The notes beneath the pieces are model-generated. The model did no database searches. It was given only the letters and a program-made list of their open reading frames with translations, and was not told where the DNA came from. A stretch of 64,000 nucleotides of DNA from Dillenia suffruticosa (lineage: Eukaryota; Streptophyta; Magnoliopsida; Dilleniales; Dilleniaceae). Location: the NCBI GenBank assembly GCA_033439265.1, contig JAVTVX010000031.1, positions 19,946,001-20,010,000 of the forward strand. The letters run 5' to 3'. Within the stretch, counting starts at the first letter, position 1, and every line of letters starts with the position of its first letter. The translations under genes were made by a program, and so were the position numbers. Below, in pieces: positions 62,080 through 64,000 of the stretch.

Positions 62080-63902
62080 ATGGCGGAAAAAGGTTGGCCC
62101 CATCAGATCTCTCTCTGTCTCTCTTTCGGTTCAATTCTGAAAACCCATCTTTTTTGGATTATTTCTTAATTGTTCCGGTTGAGGAGTTAATGTTAGAATT
62201 GATGAATGAGTGTTTTTGTATCAGACACTCTCTCTCAGTTTCTGGATTCTGCTGTGGATGCTGCAAAGAGGGCTGGCGAGGTTTCATCCTCTCTCCAAAA
62301 TCCATTTTTTTCCTTAAGGTCACTCCTTTTGATTTCGTTTCTTTCTCGTTTGTTTTTCATCGTACTTACTTTCTGAATTTCAGATTATTCGCGAAGGATT
62401 TTATCAGACCAAGCATGTGGAGCACAAAGGCCAGGTCTATCTCTATTTTATCCCTTTTTTTAGAGAAAAAAGTTCAAAGTTTAGGATCTTTATTGAGAAT
62501 CTTTTTGCTTGATTTTTCATCTTAATTGCTCCAAAATTGTGCTATAAAGATGATATTTTGGTAAAGGAAGCGTTAAATTGATGTGGGGTTCGTAGGTTAT
62601 TAGTTACTAATCAGGATGTGAAGGAATTATTGCTACCATGTTGGACAAGATTAATGGCTTTAGATTGGTTGCAGAGGAGAAAAAGTTTCCTGATTTCAAT
62701 TGCCCAAGTAACGGCATTTGGGATTCCACATTATCAATATGAGGGCATTAGCTTGTGTTGTGTTCAATTGGGTCAGGTTATGTATTTTTTGGTTGTTTCT
62801 AAAACTTGTGGTCTATGAGGAATATAAAACATGATCTCTTTTTTTTTTTGGGGGGGGGGGGGGGTTCTCATGTTTTGAGACGGGAGAAGCGAGGGGCTGG
62901 GCTGTACCCCCTGAAATTTTAAGAAAAAACCTTATATATACAATTTCAAAAGTTATAACCAAAATGTTGTTTCCCCCAAAATTATAACTTGCCTAGAAAT
63001 TCTGACCCGTGTTGTATTTCACCCTGATATAAATTTCTGGCTTTGCTCCTTGAGAAGATGAAGTGACTAATATCAAGAATTGGGCATGTGAAATCTTTCT
63101 CTTATTCAAGGAGCAAAACATGTTTGCCCTGACTTCCCTTTGAAGAACAACAACAATTAATTATCTACATGTTATTCTATTGAGTGTGGATACCATTCTC
63201 AGTTCATGCTTCTTAGTCATCATTATTAGTTGGGCATTTCACAAAAGCAGTGGTAAAAGACATTAGGAAGTAGGAAAACAAAATAATCAACTGGAGATCA
63301 TATCAATGTCTACTTCTAAATGGATAGTTTTGGAGTTGTTTTGCTAAGGATTGCATGTCTGTACATTGATTAAACTAAGCTTAGCATCACTTGTTTATAC
63401 TTACGCTGCCTGCTATGACATCTTGGGATGCAGGTAGATTTGGTCACAGAAACTGATCAGGCTTGTGAAGATTTAATTTTTAATGAGCTTAAGAAGAAGT
63501 ACCCCGATCACAAGGTCAGTCTCAGTTGTTAGATTTTTTATATTGAACAATACTTTTGGTTGTTCTTAAAGCTTATTCAGTTTTAAGGTTGTGTTCAGTT
63601 TATTGGAGAAGAAACAACTGCTGCTAATGGTACTTCGGAGCTGACAGATGATCCAACGTGGATAGTTGATCCTCTTGATGGAACAACAAATTTTGTGCAT
63701 GGGTGAGTATGATAATTTTAGTCGCATCTTGCAACCATGGTCACATCTTGCAAGGACCATTTCTGTTTTTTAACCATAGTCTAATTGATAGCATTGTCAC
63801 GACATTGTTACTTGTAGGTTTCCATTTGTTTGCGTGTCAATCGGTCTTACCATTGGGAAAGTCCCTACCGTCGGTGTTGTTTACAATCCAATAATGGATG
63901 AG
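62080..63902 (+). CDS. Inositol monophosphatase / L-galactose-1-phosphate phosphatase-like (5' part, 6 exons)
   Basis: Mg-dependent, Li-sensitive phosphatase family. Plant members hydrolyse inositol 1-phosphate and L-galactose 1-phosphate (VTC4 in Arabidopsis), feeding inositol and ascorbate synthesis. Exons: 62080-62092, 62225-62280, 62384-62434, 63434-63514, 63599-63702, 63818-63902, then a GTGATT donor; the gene continues past the window. The 390 bp give 130 residues, about half the usual length (about 270). Signatures: [12 protein letters not shown] (41-52), GEETTA metal/active site (70-75), [15 protein letters not shown] (88-102) with metal ligands Asp91 and Asp94, and [19 protein letters not shown]. 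The start is the first ATG after the TATA box; MAEKDTLSQFL fits the family. Which substrate it prefers cannot be told from this part. Confidence 0.95.
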
Positions 63903-64000
63903 GTGATTCTTCAGCTTTGAGATTTATATGCTAAAGGTTTATGTTAATTTTGCTGACTATTGGATTAAAAAACATATATAATAGAATCACTGCTTCCTGA

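Noticed and set aside
1..64000. CRISPR arrays, operons, bacterial-type promoters or terminators
   Set aside because: None seen; the window is plant nuclear DNA with spliced genes. Tandem repeats here have no regular spacers.

Overview
This is nuclear DNA from a flowering plant, most likely a dicot. The genes are split by many GT-AG introns, the intergenic DNA is AT-rich, and there is a plant Ty3/gypsy chromovirus, tRNA-derived SINEs, and plant-type receptor kinase, MO25-like and inositol monophosphatase genes. No species can be named from the sequence alone.

Layout. (1) 1-13.4 kb: AT-rich flank interrupted by a full-length Ty3/gypsy element of the chromodomain (Tekay/Del-like) type. Its LTRs are 1253-3611 and 9045-11465, with target duplication GTAGT, PBS, gag, a broken pol and PPT. 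(2) 13.5-52 kb: three tandem copies (A, B, C) of a 26-exon malectin/LRR receptor kinase gene on the + strand (LRR-VIII type; starts at 13519, 29365 and 44114). Each lies in a roughly 15 kb duplicated unit that also carries its promoter, intron 1 and AT-rich flanks. My exon models stay open in all three (1064, 1046 and 1064 aa). Small insertions (two SINE-like elements, a 5S-U2 chimera, a MITE-like element) and one deletion distinguish the units. (3) 54.0-59.9 kb: an 11-exon MO25-like (CAB39 family) gene of 340 aa. (4) 62.1-64.0 kb: the first six exons (130 aa) of an inositol monophosphatase-like gene that runs off the window.

The most notable points are: a probable 248-bp intron at the gag-pol junction of the retrotransposon, whose removal fuses gag and protease in frame; an exact empty insertion site for the element in the neighbouring duplicated unit, showing it landed after the duplication; a 5S rRNA/U2 snRNA chimeric insertion with target-site duplication; and a 41-bp 3'UTR repeat with a polyadenylation-like core, present 3, 2 and 1 times in kinase genes A, B and C. 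The five host genes have no evident shared pathway apart from the kinase paralogs. Exon models were made by hand from reading frame, GT-AG borders and agreement between the three copies.
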